Origin: Roseobacter weihaiensis
Lineage (GTDB): Bacteria; Pseudomonadota; Alphaproteobacteria; Rhodobacterales; Rhodobacteraceae
Direction of reading: 5' to 3'
Assembly: GCF_020622345.1 (NCBI RefSeq)
Contig: NZ_JACNMO010000008.1
Coordinates: 62,001-126,000 of the forward strand
DNA: 64,000 bases
Numbering within the stretch: the stretch's first letter is position 1; every line of letters begins with the position of its first letter. A program made the position numbers and the translations under genes. Shown piece by piece: positions 26,698-35,969 of this stretch. The notes beneath the pieces are model-generated. The model saw nothing but the letters and a program-made list of their open reading frames with translations. It was not told the DNA's origin and searched no databases.

Positions 26698-29031
26698 TCA
26701 CTCCTGCGTGCCGTCCTTTTCAGGGCGCAGCGCCTCTGGGTTGCGCAACCAGATGTCCCGCTGGGCAAAGGGTATCTCGATCCCCTCTTCGGCAAAGCGG
26801 GCCGCAATTGCATGATTGATATCGTTGCGAACGGTGAGGATCCAATTCACATCCCGCAGGATCGCCCTGATTTCGAAATCAAGCGAATCCGCTCCGAAAC
26901 CCATGAACAACACACTTGGGGGCGGGTTGTTCAGGATCATCGGCTGTGCCTCTGCCACCTCGCGCAGGATTTTGTCCACGTGCTTGGTATCCGTGCCATA
27001 GGCCACCCCTACCGGAACAATCAGACGCCCGACCGTATTGCCGCGCGTGTAGTTGGTCACCGTCCCCGAGATCAGATCGGAATTCGGCACGATCACATCC
27101 GTGCGGTCGAAGGTCTCGATCCGGGTGGAGCGCACAGAGATGTGTTTGACGTAGCCCATCTGCCCGCCAACCTCGATCCAGTCGCCTTCGGAAATCGGAC
27201 GTTCCACCAACAGGATGATACCGGAGACGAAATTCGACACGATGGTCTGAAGGCCAAAGCCGATCCCCACCGAAAGCGCCCCGGCAACAATTGCAAACGC
27301 CGAAAGATCAACCCCCGCCACCGTGACCGCGATCAGCGCAGACAGGAATATCCCGACATATCCCAGCCCCGAAACCATGGCGTTTTGCCCGCCAATATCG
27401 AGCCGCGTTTTTGGCAGGACATTCTGGCGCAGCGTGCCCTGCAAGACCCGTGTAATCGTGTACCCGACGACAAAGACAATTGCGAAGGTCAGAAAGTCCG
27501 AGGGCGAGATACGGGTGCCGCCGATTTCAAAACCGCGCAGAAACCGGCTCCAGAGCTCGGTCAGATCGGTGACCCGCACCCCCCATGTCAGCGCCAGCAA
27601 GGGCAAGGCGATCAACACAAGCACGAAGCCCGCCAGAATCGCCGCCAGACCGTCCCGGGCCTCGCTGCCCTGCCCGCTCACCAGACCGTAGACATCCGCC
27701 GTAAAGCGTTGCAGCACCAGCACAAGCCCCAGAAGCACAAGGCTCAGCACAGTGGGATACAGCAGCGCGTTGCCTGCCTCTGAATAGCCGATACCCGCCA
27801 TGATCGGTGCGGCAACACCGACCACGATCATGCCGGTGCCAACGATACGCAGAAAGCGCGCAAGCCCCCCACCTTTGGTCTCGCTCGCCGCTTCCCCGGT
27901 TTCGACAGGCCAGCTTTTGCGCAACATCAGCCCCTTGATAAAAAGGATAGCACCCATGAGAACCACAATCGGAAACGCCACGACAGCAATCGTTTCAGGC
28001 TGTGCATCCTCAAGATCGAAGATCACGGCAATGATCCCCCGCGAGACAAAAAGCAGCGACAGGATCATCATGTAAAAGCGCGATGCCTTACGTTTCTCGG
28101 ACGCAAGACCGATCAGCACATCGTCGTCGTTACGGGCGTAGAGGCGCTCTGCCAGCCAGCGAAAGCCCAGCAGGATCAGGCCCCAGACCGGCAAAAGCCC
28201 GACCAGATTGTCGATCTTTTCGCCCAGAACGCCGGTCAGGCGCAGGGCGTAGGCCAGCAGCATCAATCCGATCAGCGGCAGGAAAATGCGCAGCAGGGAA
28301 ACCAGAAAACTCCAGACGCCAGACCCGCGCCCGCCCCAGCGCCGCATATATTCGACGGCGATGCTCGCCCAGCGGCCGCCCTTGACGATGAGCGTCACCG
28401 CCATCAGGAGCAGCAAAAGCACCAAAGGGGCCTGATCGCGGAATTGCTGCTGCACACCCGGTTCCGAGAGATCGTAGGCGTCGTTTCGAATGTCAAGGAA
28501 GATGCGGCGCGTATCCTCGACCGCCACGGGCCAGTTGCGCGGATCAAGCGGTGACGGACCAAGCGCCAGCAGCCGCCTGGTCTGACGCTCGCGGACAATT
28601 GCATCGATTTCGCCGATCAACCCGTCAGCACGTCGAAAGGCTGAATCCGCGACCCGTACCGGGGCCTGCAGTTCTTCGAGCTGCTGTTCCAGATTCGTGC
28701 GCCGCGCCGTGATCTCTTCCGCTTCGGTGCCGGTCTCGGGCACCGGCCCCAATGCTGCGATCTGGGACTGCAATGTCGCGATACGGTCAGCATTGGCCTG
28801 ACGCCCATTGGCAAATTCCGTGCGAAAGATGACGATCCGCGACCGCAGGTCTTCGAGCTCTTCAACGCTGCTGTCATCGGCCCCGTCGATCCGCTGTTCG
28901 GCTGTTTCCGCAAATTCGTCCCAAAACGGATAAAGCGGGTCATTTTCATCGCGCGCACTGTCCTGCGCCTGGACCATGGCCGACCAAACAACCAGCAGAC
29001 CAACCAGAAAGACCCGCAGAACCTGTCTCAT
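26698..29031 (-). CDS. Mechanosensitive channel, MscS family with DUF3772 domain
   Basis: A 777-residue membrane protein. It has a signal peptide (about 1-22), a coiled-coil-rich periplasmic DUF3772-like region (about 28-200), about ten membrane helices, then the MscS pore helix (AIVAGALSVGIGFGLQTIVS, followed by NFVSGIILLVERPISEGDWI) and the cytoplasmic beta domain (VPNSDLISGTVTNYTR). This is the size class of MscK/YbiO-type channels that relieve osmotic pressure. Its ATG overlaps the stop of cysK by four bases, so it is the last gene of the trgA-trgB-cysK run. Confidence 0.9.
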   Translation of the reverse strand: MRQVLRVFLVGLLVVWSAMVQAQDSARDENDPLYPFWDEFAETAEQRIDGADDSSVEELEDLRSRIVIFRTEFANGRQANADRIATLQSQIAALGPVPETGTEAEEITARRTNLEQQLEELQAPVRVADSAFRRADGLIGEIDAIVRERQTRRLLALGPSPLDPRNWPVAVEDTRRIFLDIRNDAYDLSEPGVQQQFRDQAPLVLLLLLMAVTLIVKGGRWASIAVEYMRRWGGRGSGVWSFLVSLLRIFLPLIGLMLLAYALRLTGVLGEKIDNLVGLLPVWGLILLGFRWLAERLYARNDDDVLIGLASEKRKASRFYMMILSLLFVSRGIIAVIFDLEDAQPETIAVVAFPIVVLMGAILFIKGLMLRKSWPVETGEAASETKGGGLARFLRIVGTGMIVVGVAAPIMAGIGYSEAGNALLYPTVLSLVLLGLVLVLQRFTADVYGLVSGQGSEARDGLAAILAGFVLVLIALPLLALTWGVRVTDLTELWSRFLRGFEIGGTRISPSDFLTFAIVFVVGYTITRVLQGTLRQNVLPKTRLDIGGQNAMVSGLGYVGIFLSALIAVTVAGVDLSAFAIVAGALSVGIGFGLQTIVSNFVSGIILLVERPISEGDWIEVGGQMGYVKHISVRSTRIETFDRTDVIVPNSDLISGTVTNYTRGNTVGRLIVPVGVAYGTDTKHVDKILREVAEAQPMILNNPPPSVLFMGFGADSLDFEIRAILRDVNWILTVRNDINHAIAARFAEEGIEIPFAQRDIWLRNPEALRPEKDGTQE

Positions 29032-30080
29032 ACGTCCTCAAAAACGCCCGGAATGCTGGCAGGGGCGCGGTCGAGCCAGGCTGGCACGGGCAAGCCTTTG
29101 CTGGCGAGGAACTCAGGATTGAAGAGCTTGGATTGATACCGTGTGCCATAGTCACACAGGATCGTCACGAGGGTGTGCCCCGGCCCCATGTCGCGCGCCA
29201 TACGCATCGCGCCTGCGATATTGATCCCCGAGGACCCGCCCAGACACAGCCCCTCGTGCTGCAAAAGATCAAACACGATGGGCAGGGCTTCGGCATCATG
29301 CACGTTGTAGCAGTAGTCGGGCGTAAACCCTTCAAGGTTCTTGGTGATCCGGATCTGGCCAATGCCTTCATTGATTGATGAGCCCTCCGACATCTCAAGG
29401 GTGCCCTTGGTGTAATAGTTGTAAAGCGACGCCCCATCCGGATCGACGAGGCCGATCTTCACCCCCTTGGGCTTGAGCGCCTCGGACACCCCCGCAAGCG
29501 TGCCGCCGGAGCCCACCGCACAGATGAACCCGTCCACCTTGCCGGCAGTCTGGTCCCAGATTTCGGGCCCGGTGCCTTCCACATGGGCCTGGCGGTTGGC
29601 CACATTGTCAAATTGATTGGCCCAGATCACCCCTTCGTTGGTGCTGCGCGCCAGCTCGTGCGCCAGCCGCTCGGAGTACCGCACGAAATTGTTGGGGTTG
29701 CGGTAAGGGGCTGCGGGCACCTGCACCAGCTCTGCCCCGGCCAGCCTCAGCATGTCTTTCTTTTCCTGGCTTTGCGTCTCGGGGATGACGATCACGGTCT
29801 TGAAGCCCATCGAGGCCCCGACCAGCGCAAGGCCGATCCCGGTGTTGCCCGCCGTCCCTTCGACGATGGTACCGCCGGGCTTCAGCAGCCCCTTTGCGAC
29901 CGCATCCTTGATGATGAAAAGGGCCGCGCGATCCTTGACGGATTGGCCGGGGTTCATGAACTCCGCTTTGCCGAGGATTTCGCATCCCGTGGCTTCGCTC
30001 GCCGCTTTGAGACGGATCAACGGTGTGTTTCCGATGGCCTGCTCAAGATCCTGTGCGACACGCATGTGCTCGTTCCCCAT
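29028..30080 (-). CDS. cysK: Cysteine synthase A
   Basis: A 350-residue PLP-dependent O-acetylserine (thiol) lyase making cysteine from O-acetylserine and sulfide. The PLP lysine is Lys49 in NPGQSVKDRAAL. The family's EGTAGNTGIGLAL substrate loop and the GSGGT phosphate cradle (AVGSGGTLAG) are present. A start at the internal ATG (30065) is also possible. It is followed directly by mscS (ATGA overlap) and preceded by trgB. In Rhodobacter sphaeroides trgA, trgB and cysK form a tellurite-resistance locus, and this is the same order. Confidence 0.9.
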   Translation of the reverse strand: MGNEHMRVAQDLEQAIGNTPLIRLKAASEATGCEILGKAEFMNPGQSVKDRAALFIIKDAVAKGLLKPGGTIVEGTAGNTGIGLALVGASMGFKTVIVIPETQSQEKKDMLRLAGAELVQVPAAPYRNPNNFVRYSERLAHELARSTNEGVIWANQFDNVANRQAHVEGTGPEIWDQTAGKVDGFICAVGSGGTLAGVSEALKPKGVKIGLVDPDGASLYNYYTKGTLEMSEGSSINEGIGQIRITKNLEGFTPDYCYNVHDAEALPIVFDLLQHEGLCLGGSSGINIAGAMRMARDMGPGHTLVTILCDYGTRYQSKLFNPEFLASKGLPVPAWLDRAPASIPGVFEDV

Positions 30081-30165
30081 CTTTTATAATATGGTTTTAC
30101 CTCTATCGGGGCGGTCGCGCGACCTCAAGCGGACCTTGCCTTTCGCGACGAAAAAAGGAGAGCGG

Positions 30166-31284
30166 TTAAGAGATCATACCGCTTTCGCGCCGCAGCCTGT
30201 CCCGGTGACGCGCCAGCCAATAGGCGGCCATGACCAGCGGCGCATTCGCGATCTTCTGCGTGTCGCACATCTCCATCAATTTCTCGAAAGAAATGACATG
30301 AGAGCGGATGTCCTCGTGCTCGGACGCCAGCCCGCCAAGACCCGCGGCCCCATCGGGGAGGGCCGCCAACCCCACGTAAACATAGTAGAATTCCGAGGAA
30401 TTTCCGGGCGAGCAATAGGTCTCTGCTACGGGAGTGAGCGCCCCCATCTCAAGGCCGGCTTCCTCAAGCGCCTCGCGCCTTGCGGCGGTCTCCGGCGCCT
30501 CACCGGGATCAAGCCGCCCGGCGATGGGCTCCAACTGCCAAAGGGCGCAATCTCCGCGCGCCAAGGGCCCCATACGCATCTGTTCCACCAGCAGGACCCT
30601 GTCGCGCCGCGGATCATAGGGCAGGACAAGTGCCGCATCAGCGGCCAGAAACACCGCGCGCGTCACCTCTGGCGTCATACGGCCATCAAAGCGGGCATGG
30701 CGCAGATCATATTCGTCCAACGCAAAGTACCGCGCATAGGGGCGGCGTTGCGCCTTGATCTCGACGGAGCCTGAAAGGGTCATCTCCCCATGGCGACTCT
30801 GCCTGGCGTTCAACTGCGACCAGGCGCGGGCGCGGATCATCGGAAACATCTCCGCAACCTCCGAAGGCGGTTTGAGACCTTGGTAGCGCATCACCTCGCG
30901 GGCCGCCAGAACGCTGAGCCTGCCCCACTGCTCCGCCCAATTGTCCAACGACCACGGACCCTGCGGTGTCCAGCGATCAGCAGCGGGAAAATAGGCCTCG
31001 GCCGCACGGCCGTCCTCCAGGACCACAGGGGCCAAAGCGTAGTCGAACGCACCTTCGTAGTGGTCAAGACGTGCGTGATCCTTTGCGGTCAGGCCGGTGA
31101 CCAGCACACCGTCAGCTTTGGCCTCCGGAGCCTTTTCGATCACCGGAAAGGGACCTTCGACGGCGGCACACACCAAAACCCCCGACGCCCGCGCCGGTGT
31201 CAGCGCAAGGTGATCCAAAGGGCCAAGAACGGCCTCCAGCAAAGGCAGATAGCGCAGCGTTCCAAAAAGAAAAAGCGGTTTCAT
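30166..31284 (-). CDS. trgB: TrgB-like fusion: gamma-glutamylcyclotransferase-like plus Nudix hydrolase
   Basis: A 372-residue two-domain protein. The N-terminus (about 1-110) begins PLFLFGTLRYLPLL, the AIG2/GGCT-like fold. The C-terminal part (about 205-360) is an ADP-ribose-pyrophosphatase-type Nudix domain with a complete box from Gly256 (GRLDPGE...RREALEEAG, ending Gly277). Position between trgA and cysK matches TrgB of R. sphaeroides, implicated in tellurite resistance. The enzymatic link to tellurite is not established. Confidence 0.85.
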   Translation of the reverse strand: MKPLFLFGTLRYLPLLEAVLGPLDHLALTPARASGVLVCAAVEGPFPVIEKAPEAKADGVLVTGLTAKDHARLDHYEGAFDYALAPVVLEDGRAAEAYFPAADRWTPQGPWSLDNWAEQWGRLSVLAAREVMRYQGLKPPSEVAEMFPMIRARAWSQLNARQSRHGEMTLSGSVEIKAQRRPYARYFALDEYDLRHARFDGRMTPEVTRAVFLAADAALVLPYDPRRDRVLLVEQMRMGPLARGDCALWQLEPIAGRLDPGEAPETAARREALEEAGLEMGALTPVAETYCSPGNSSEFYYVYVGLAALPDGAAGLGGLASEHEDIRSHVISFEKLMEMCDTQKIANAPLVMAAYWLARHRDRLRRESGMIS

Positions 31285-31300
31285 GCCCGCCTGTTAGCGA

Positions 31301-31741
31301 CTATCGCCAGGTGCGCCAAGCATATTCCGTGGCAAGACCGGCAAGAACGCCGCCAGCCGCAAGGCTAAAGATCACCAGCGGATCAAGCATGACAAGGGCA
31401 TATTCGGCCATGAACTGGAAAATCGCCGCCATCGCGTCGAAGAAGCCGTTGTACCAATTGGACATCGCGCGGTCGAACATCTGATAGCAGGAATGCAGGA
31501 ACAGCCCCCAGATCACCAGAACCAGCGCCCCGCCGAGACCATTGTTGATTGCCGCCGCAATCCCACGTCCGGCCCGTTTGCCCATCACCGTCCAGCCACA
31601 GGCGATCCCGAGGATGGCGTTCATGTAGGCGAAGGCCCCGAAATCGGTACTCTCCGGCATCAGCGGCTTGATCTGCAGCGAGACCACATAGGCCACCGCG
31701 CCGATGCATATCGCAGCGATCAACCTGGCGGCGTCTGGCAT
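31301..31741 (-). CDS. trgA: TrgA family membrane protein (tellurite resistance)
   Basis: A 146-residue membrane protein with four hydrophobic segments (about 5-24, 35-53, 65-85, 120-138). It shows the family pattern LMPESTDFGAFAYMNAILG, then GWTVMGKRAGRG and TEYAWRTW at the C-terminus. Sixteen bases separate it from trgB, so the run trgA-trgB-cysK-mscS is probably one operon. The biochemical role is unknown. Confidence 0.85.
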   Translation of the reverse strand: MPDAARLIAAICIGAVAYVVSLQIKPLMPESTDFGAFAYMNAILGIACGWTVMGKRAGRGIAAAINNGLGGALVLVIWGLFLHSCYQMFDRAMSNWYNGFFDAMAAIFQFMAEYALVMLDPLVIFSLAAGGVLAGLATEYAWRTWR

Positions 31742-31864
31742 TGGGGACCTCGTCTACTCATCTGTTTTACCACATCGTGCCCGGAGACTATTGGGCAGCC
31801 ATACTGATAGAGGGCCTAAGTGGCGAAATGCAGAAGGAAATGAGGCGATTTTCGGGCGTCGTCC

Positions 31865-33073
31865 TCAGGCAGGACGGGTGACGGTGATTTGCGTGACGTC
31901 GCAATTTGCCGTTTCGAAAGCCGCAGCACAGGAGGTCAGGTAATAGTTCCACATGCGCCGGAACCGCTCATCAAACCCCAGCGCGCTGACCTGATCCCAC
32001 TTGTCATTGAAGGTCTCGTGCCAGCGTTTCAGGGTAACAGCATAGCTTTGGCCAAATTCGATGGACCGCTCAAATCCAAGACCTGCGCGCTGGACCTGAT
32101 CGCGCAGCGCAGCGGGGCTAGGCAGCATGCCACCGGGAAAAATGTATTTCTGGATAAAGTCCACATCATTGCGGTAGGCCTCCCACCGTTCATCTGCGAC
32201 AGTGATGATCTGCAGCGTCGCGGATTTCCCGGGCTTGAGCCGCTCTTTGACCCTGCCGAAATAGGTCGGCCAGTATTTTTCACCCACCGCTTCGAACATC
32301 TCGATGCTGACGATCCCGTCATAAAGCCCAACTTCGTCGCGGTAATCCTGCAGCTTGAACTCGACCCGATCAGAAAGCCCTGCCTTTTCAATGCGATCCG
32401 CCGCGTACTTAAACTGCTCCTTGCTGATCGTCAGGCAGGTGACCTTGAGGCCCCGCTCCTTTGCGGCGTATTCGGCAAATCCGCCCCACCCGCAGCCGAT
32501 CTCCAGGATATGATCGCCGGGCAGCGCCCCCATCTCGTCAACCATCTGCTTGTATTTCGCGGTCTGCGCGGCCTCCAGGCTTTCCTGCCCGGTCGAAAAC
32601 AGCGCGGAGGAATAGGTCATCGTGTCGTCCAGCCACAACCCATAGAAGTCATTGCCCAGATCATAGTGATAGCTGATGTTCTTGCGCGCCTGAGCCTTGT
32701 GATTGCGTTGCAGCCAAAACCGCATGCGCTCATACATCTGGATCAGCTTCTGACCCGGATACCCGTTATACATCTCGTCATTGTCGGCATTCACCAGATC
32801 CATGAAGGACTGCAGATCGGGCGTCGACCACCAGCCGTCCATATAGGCCTCTGAAAAGCCCACGTAGCCCTCGCGCACGAGACGGGCAAAGAGGTCACTG
32901 TTTTGCACCTCCAGCACGGCGATCGGCCCCGGCTTGGTCCCGCTGGCGGAAAACACACGCCCATCCGGTAAAACGATGTCGAGCCGTCCTGACTTGATCT
33001 TTTGGGCCACTTGTAAACTCTGGGCGAAGTACCGCGGGAGGTTCTTCTGGCCATCGGTAGAAGTCAGGATCAT
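31865..33073 (-). CDS. cfa: Cyclopropane-fatty-acyl-phospholipid synthase family protein
   Basis: A 402-residue SAM-dependent methyltransferase that adds a methylene bridge to unsaturated phospholipid acyl chains. It has the N-terminal lipid domain (FSEAYMDGWW, about 73-82), then ISYHYDLGNDFYGLWLDDTM (133-152) and the SAM motif EIGCGWGGFAEYAA (191-204), followed by SIEMFEAVGEKYW with the catalytic-region Glu. Full length for the family. It is separated from trgA by 123 bases. Confidence 0.9.
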   Translation of the reverse strand: MILTSTDGQKNLPRYFAQSLQVAQKIKSGRLDIVLPDGRVFSASGTKPGPIAVLEVQNSDLFARLVREGYVGFSEAYMDGWWSTPDLQSFMDLVNADNDEMYNGYPGQKLIQMYERMRFWLQRNHKAQARKNISYHYDLGNDFYGLWLDDTMTYSSALFSTGQESLEAAQTAKYKQMVDEMGALPGDHILEIGCGWGGFAEYAAKERGLKVTCLTISKEQFKYAADRIEKAGLSDRVEFKLQDYRDEVGLYDGIVSIEMFEAVGEKYWPTYFGRVKERLKPGKSATLQIITVADERWEAYRNDVDFIQKYIFPGGMLPSPAALRDQVQRAGLGFERSIEFGQSYAVTLKRWHETFNDKWDQVSALGFDERFRRMWNYYLTSCAAAFETANCDVTQITVTRPA

Positions 33074-33144
33074 GAATTGTGCGCTCGTTTTCTTAGGGGC
33101 GTTAACCGAATGTTAGGATAGAGATAGGGGATAGAGCAAGCTTG

Positions 33145-34563
33145 TCAAAATCCTCTGTTTTCATAGGCTTCAAGCGCAATCTTGCGCCCCTCGTCCGCAG
33201 CTACAACCGGAGCGGGATATGGCTCGGATGGATCCAGATTCCAGCTCTGCGGCACGGCCTCGAAATAGGACAGCGCGGTGTCCGACGGCGTCTTGCGGCC
33301 CTCGGCAATCCAGCGTTTGACATAGGCGCGGTCCTTGTCGAACTTGTCAAGCTGCGTGACCGGATTGAAGACGCGGAAATAGGGCGTGGCGTCCGGCCCG
33401 GAGCCTGCGGACCATTGCCAGCCCATGGCATTACTGGCCGGGTCCCAATCGATCAGGCAGTCTTCGAACCAGTTCAGACCGATCTTCCAGTGGCTCAGCA
33501 GATGTTTGGTCAGGTAGCTGGCCACGATCATCCGACCGCGGTTGTGCATGCGGCCCGTCACATACATCTCCCGCAGCGCGGCATCGACGAACTGGATGCC
33601 GGTGCGCCCCTGTTTCCAGCGCCGTACCTCGGCACGGCGCTCATCGGTGTTCCAGGGAAATCCGTCCCAGTCCTCTTTCCAGTTGTCGCTCAGAATACGC
33701 GGTGTGTGGTGCATCAGGTGATAGGCAAACTCACGCCAGACCAGTTCCTTGAGGAATGTCTCCGCCCCGCGTTTGCCTTCTTCGCGGGCCCTCAGGCCAG
33801 CATGCCAGCACTGATGCGGGCTGATCTCGCCCAGGCTGAGGTTTTCAGATAGCCCGGAGGTGCCATCCACCGAGGGCTGATCGCGCGTGATGTCGTAGCC
33901 ATCGACAATCCCCGCGATGAACCCCCCGAGACGCGCTTGCGCGGCCTGCTCGCCAAGACGCACGTGGGGGCGCACCACCTCTGCCCCCCGGTGCATGGCA
34001 GCCCCCATGGCCCAGGTCTCCAGATCGTCGCTTGCTGGCCAGATATCAGGGGCGGCAAGATCGCGCGGTGCAGACAGCGGCGCATCGACCTCGCAGTCCT
34101 TCACCATCTTCCAGAAAGGGGTATAGACCTTGTAGAAACCACCGGTCTTGGTCTCCACCGTCCAGGGTTCAAACATCAGATGGCCCCCAAAGGACCGTGC
34201 CTCGATGCCCCTCTCTTTCAGCGCGCTCTTGATCCGGGTGTCACGGTGAACCGCGCCCGGGTCATAGAGCCGGGACCAGTAGACCGCCCCTGCCCCGGTC
34301 TCTTCGATCAGGCGTTTGAGCACCTCGAATGCATCGCCCTTGCGCAGGATCAGACGGCTGCCCTTTTCTGTCAGGGCCTGCGCAAAATGCGCCAAACCGA
34401 GCCCGAGACGCCATTTTGGGGCGGCGCCCAGGGCAACAACCTGATCGTCGTGGACGAAGACCGGGATGACGGGTCTACCACTGGTGGCGGCGGCGTGCAG
34501 GGCGGGATGGTCGCTCAGACGCAGATCACGCCGAAACCAGACCAGAACGGGAGATGTGTTCAA
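33145..34563 (-). CDS. phrB: Deoxyribodipyrimidine photolyase (CPD class I)
   Basis: A 472-residue light-driven DNA repair enzyme. It has the N-terminal antenna domain (VLVWFRRDLRLSDHPAL) and the C-terminal FAD domain with WKQGRTGIQFVDAALREM, MHNRGRMIVASYL and the signature WDPASNAMGWQWSAGSGPDA (read in two steps). All regions expected for an active photolyase are intact. Sixty-eight bases separate it from the PLP enzyme upstream. Confidence 0.93.
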   Translation of the reverse strand: MNTSPVLVWFRRDLRLSDHPALHAAATSGRPVIPVFVHDDQVVALGAAPKWRLGLGLAHFAQALTEKGSRLILRKGDAFEVLKRLIEETGAGAVYWSRLYDPGAVHRDTRIKSALKERGIEARSFGGHLMFEPWTVETKTGGFYKVYTPFWKMVKDCEVDAPLSAPRDLAAPDIWPASDDLETWAMGAAMHRGAEVVRPHVRLGEQAAQARLGGFIAGIVDGYDITRDQPSVDGTSGLSENLSLGEISPHQCWHAGLRAREEGKRGAETFLKELVWREFAYHLMHHTPRILSDNWKEDWDGFPWNTDERRAEVRRWKQGRTGIQFVDAALREMYVTGRMHNRGRMIVASYLTKHLLSHWKIGLNWFEDCLIDWDPASNAMGWQWSAGSGPDATPYFRVFNPVTQLDKFDKDRAYVKRWIAEGRKTPSDTALSYFEAVPQSWNLDPSEPYPAPVVAADEGRKIALEAYENRGF

Positions 34564-34631
34564 ACTTGTTCCCCTTGGGCGTCTTTAAGGATGAATACGG
34601 CAGGGGGTGTGCATTGGATCAGAGATCATCC

Positions 34632-35876
34632 CTAAAGAACGCGATCAAGCGCGGCAATCAGGTGGTCGATCTCATCGCGGGTCGTGTAATGGGTAAAGCT
34701 GAGCCGCAAGACCCCTTTTGCGTCATCCACCCCCATGGCCGACAGGGCGCGCCCGGCATAAAAATCACCGCCGCCTGCCATGATACCCTGCGCGGCCAGC
34801 TCCGCCGCGACAGCCTCCCCGGACCGGTCCAGCGCCAATGCCACGGTGGGCGCGCGCAATGCCGCCTCAGCAGGTCCGATCAGGCGCACCGAATTGCGCC
34901 CCGCGACCGCTTCGAGCAGCGGGGCGAGCAGCTCTTCTTCGTGGGCGCGCATCAGGTCATGCACCGCGCGGCCCCGGTCGGCCGGGCCATCACCCGCCCC
35001 GATGTGGTGCGCATAAAGCGCGTCGATATAATCCGCCATCCCGGCACAGGCCGCCACTTGCGCATGATCGGGCCCGGCGGGGGTGAAACGTTTATAGAGC
35101 GTCCCCGCGTTAAAGCTGTGCCCCTGATTGGGCAAAAGCTCTGCCAATGTGCGGCGCACCACCATCACCCCCTGATGCGGCCCGTAGGTCTTGTAGGCCG
35201 AAAAGAGATAGATGTCCGGGCCCAGATCGCCCACATCCACAAACCCATGCGGCGCATAAGAGACCCCGTCAACGCAGGTAAACGCCCCTGCCGCATGGGC
35301 CAGCGCCGTGATCTCGGTGACCGGGTTCACTTCCCCCACCACGTTGGAGCAATGGGGAAAACAGACCAGACGGACCCGCTCGTCGAGCAGCACCTCGAGA
35401 TCATCGGGGGTCAGATGGCCGGTAACGGGATCAATCTTCCATTCGCGGATCTCGATGCCCCGCTGCGCCAACCGCCGCCAGGGGCCGCTGTTGGCCTCAT
35501 GATCCTGGTTGGTCACCACAATCGCCTCACCCGGGGTCATCATCTCGGCAAAGGCCTGCGCCAGCACGTAAGCATTTTGCGTGGTGGAGGGGCCAAAGCT
35601 CAACTCATCCGACTGCACCCCGAGGATCGCCGCCATTCGGTTGCGCGCCTCGTCCATTTCCGCGCCCGCCAGCCTGCTTGCCTCGTAGGGGGCATAGGGC
35701 TGGACTTTGCGTTCCGTGTAAAATCGCGTCAGCCGGTCGATCACCTGCCTGCAGGTATAGGACCCACCTGCATTCTCGAAAAACGCCTTGCCCTCAAGCG
35801 CAGGCACCTGAAACGCCGGGAACTGCGCCCGGACGAAGTCGGTATCAAGTCTCATCTGCGCAAGGTTGTCCGGCAT
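34632..35876 (-). CDS. Aminotransferase class V (cysteine desulfurase-like)
   Basis: A 414-residue PLP enzyme of fold type I. The cofactor lysine is Lys229 in YLFSAYKTYGPHQG, the PLP-stacking region is FGPSTTQNAY (94-103), and SNVVGE plus CVDGVSYAPHG follow. It resembles CsdA/SufS-type and related proteins, but lacks an obvious SufS catalytic-cysteine loop. Its true reaction (desulfurase, lyase or transaminase) is uncertain. Starts at 35876 or 35855 are both possible. A strong terminator lies between it and the BCCT gene. Confidence 0.8.
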   Translation of the reverse strand: MPDNLAQMRLDTDFVRAQFPAFQVPALEGKAFFENAGGSYTCRQVIDRLTRFYTERKVQPYAPYEASRLAGAEMDEARNRMAAILGVQSDELSFGPSTTQNAYVLAQAFAEMMTPGEAIVVTNQDHEANSGPWRRLAQRGIEIREWKIDPVTGHLTPDDLEVLLDERVRLVCFPHCSNVVGEVNPVTEITALAHAAGAFTCVDGVSYAPHGFVDVGDLGPDIYLFSAYKTYGPHQGVMVVRRTLAELLPNQGHSFNAGTLYKRFTPAGPDHAQVAACAGMADYIDALYAHHIGAGDGPADRGRAVHDLMRAHEEELLAPLLEAVAGRNSVRLIGPAEAALRAPTVALALDRSGEAVAAELAAQGIMAGGGDFYAGRALSAMGVDDAKGVLRLSFTHYTTRDEIDHLIAALDRVL

Positions 35877-35919
35877 CTTCAGCGCGTCAAGACCCGAACG
35901 CCTTTCCGCCAGGTCATTT

Positions 35920-35954
35920 CAAACGAAAACGGGCCACAGGTCTCCCTGCGGCCC
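35920..35954 (-). terminator. Rho-independent terminator of the BCCT gene
   Basis: On the minus strand, GGGCCGCAGG and CCTGTGGCCC form a 10-bp stem with one G-U pair and a four-base GAGA loop. GTTTTCGTTT follows. It lies just after the BCCT stop. Confidence 0.75.
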
Positions 35955-35969
35955 GCGTTCAGTATGCCG

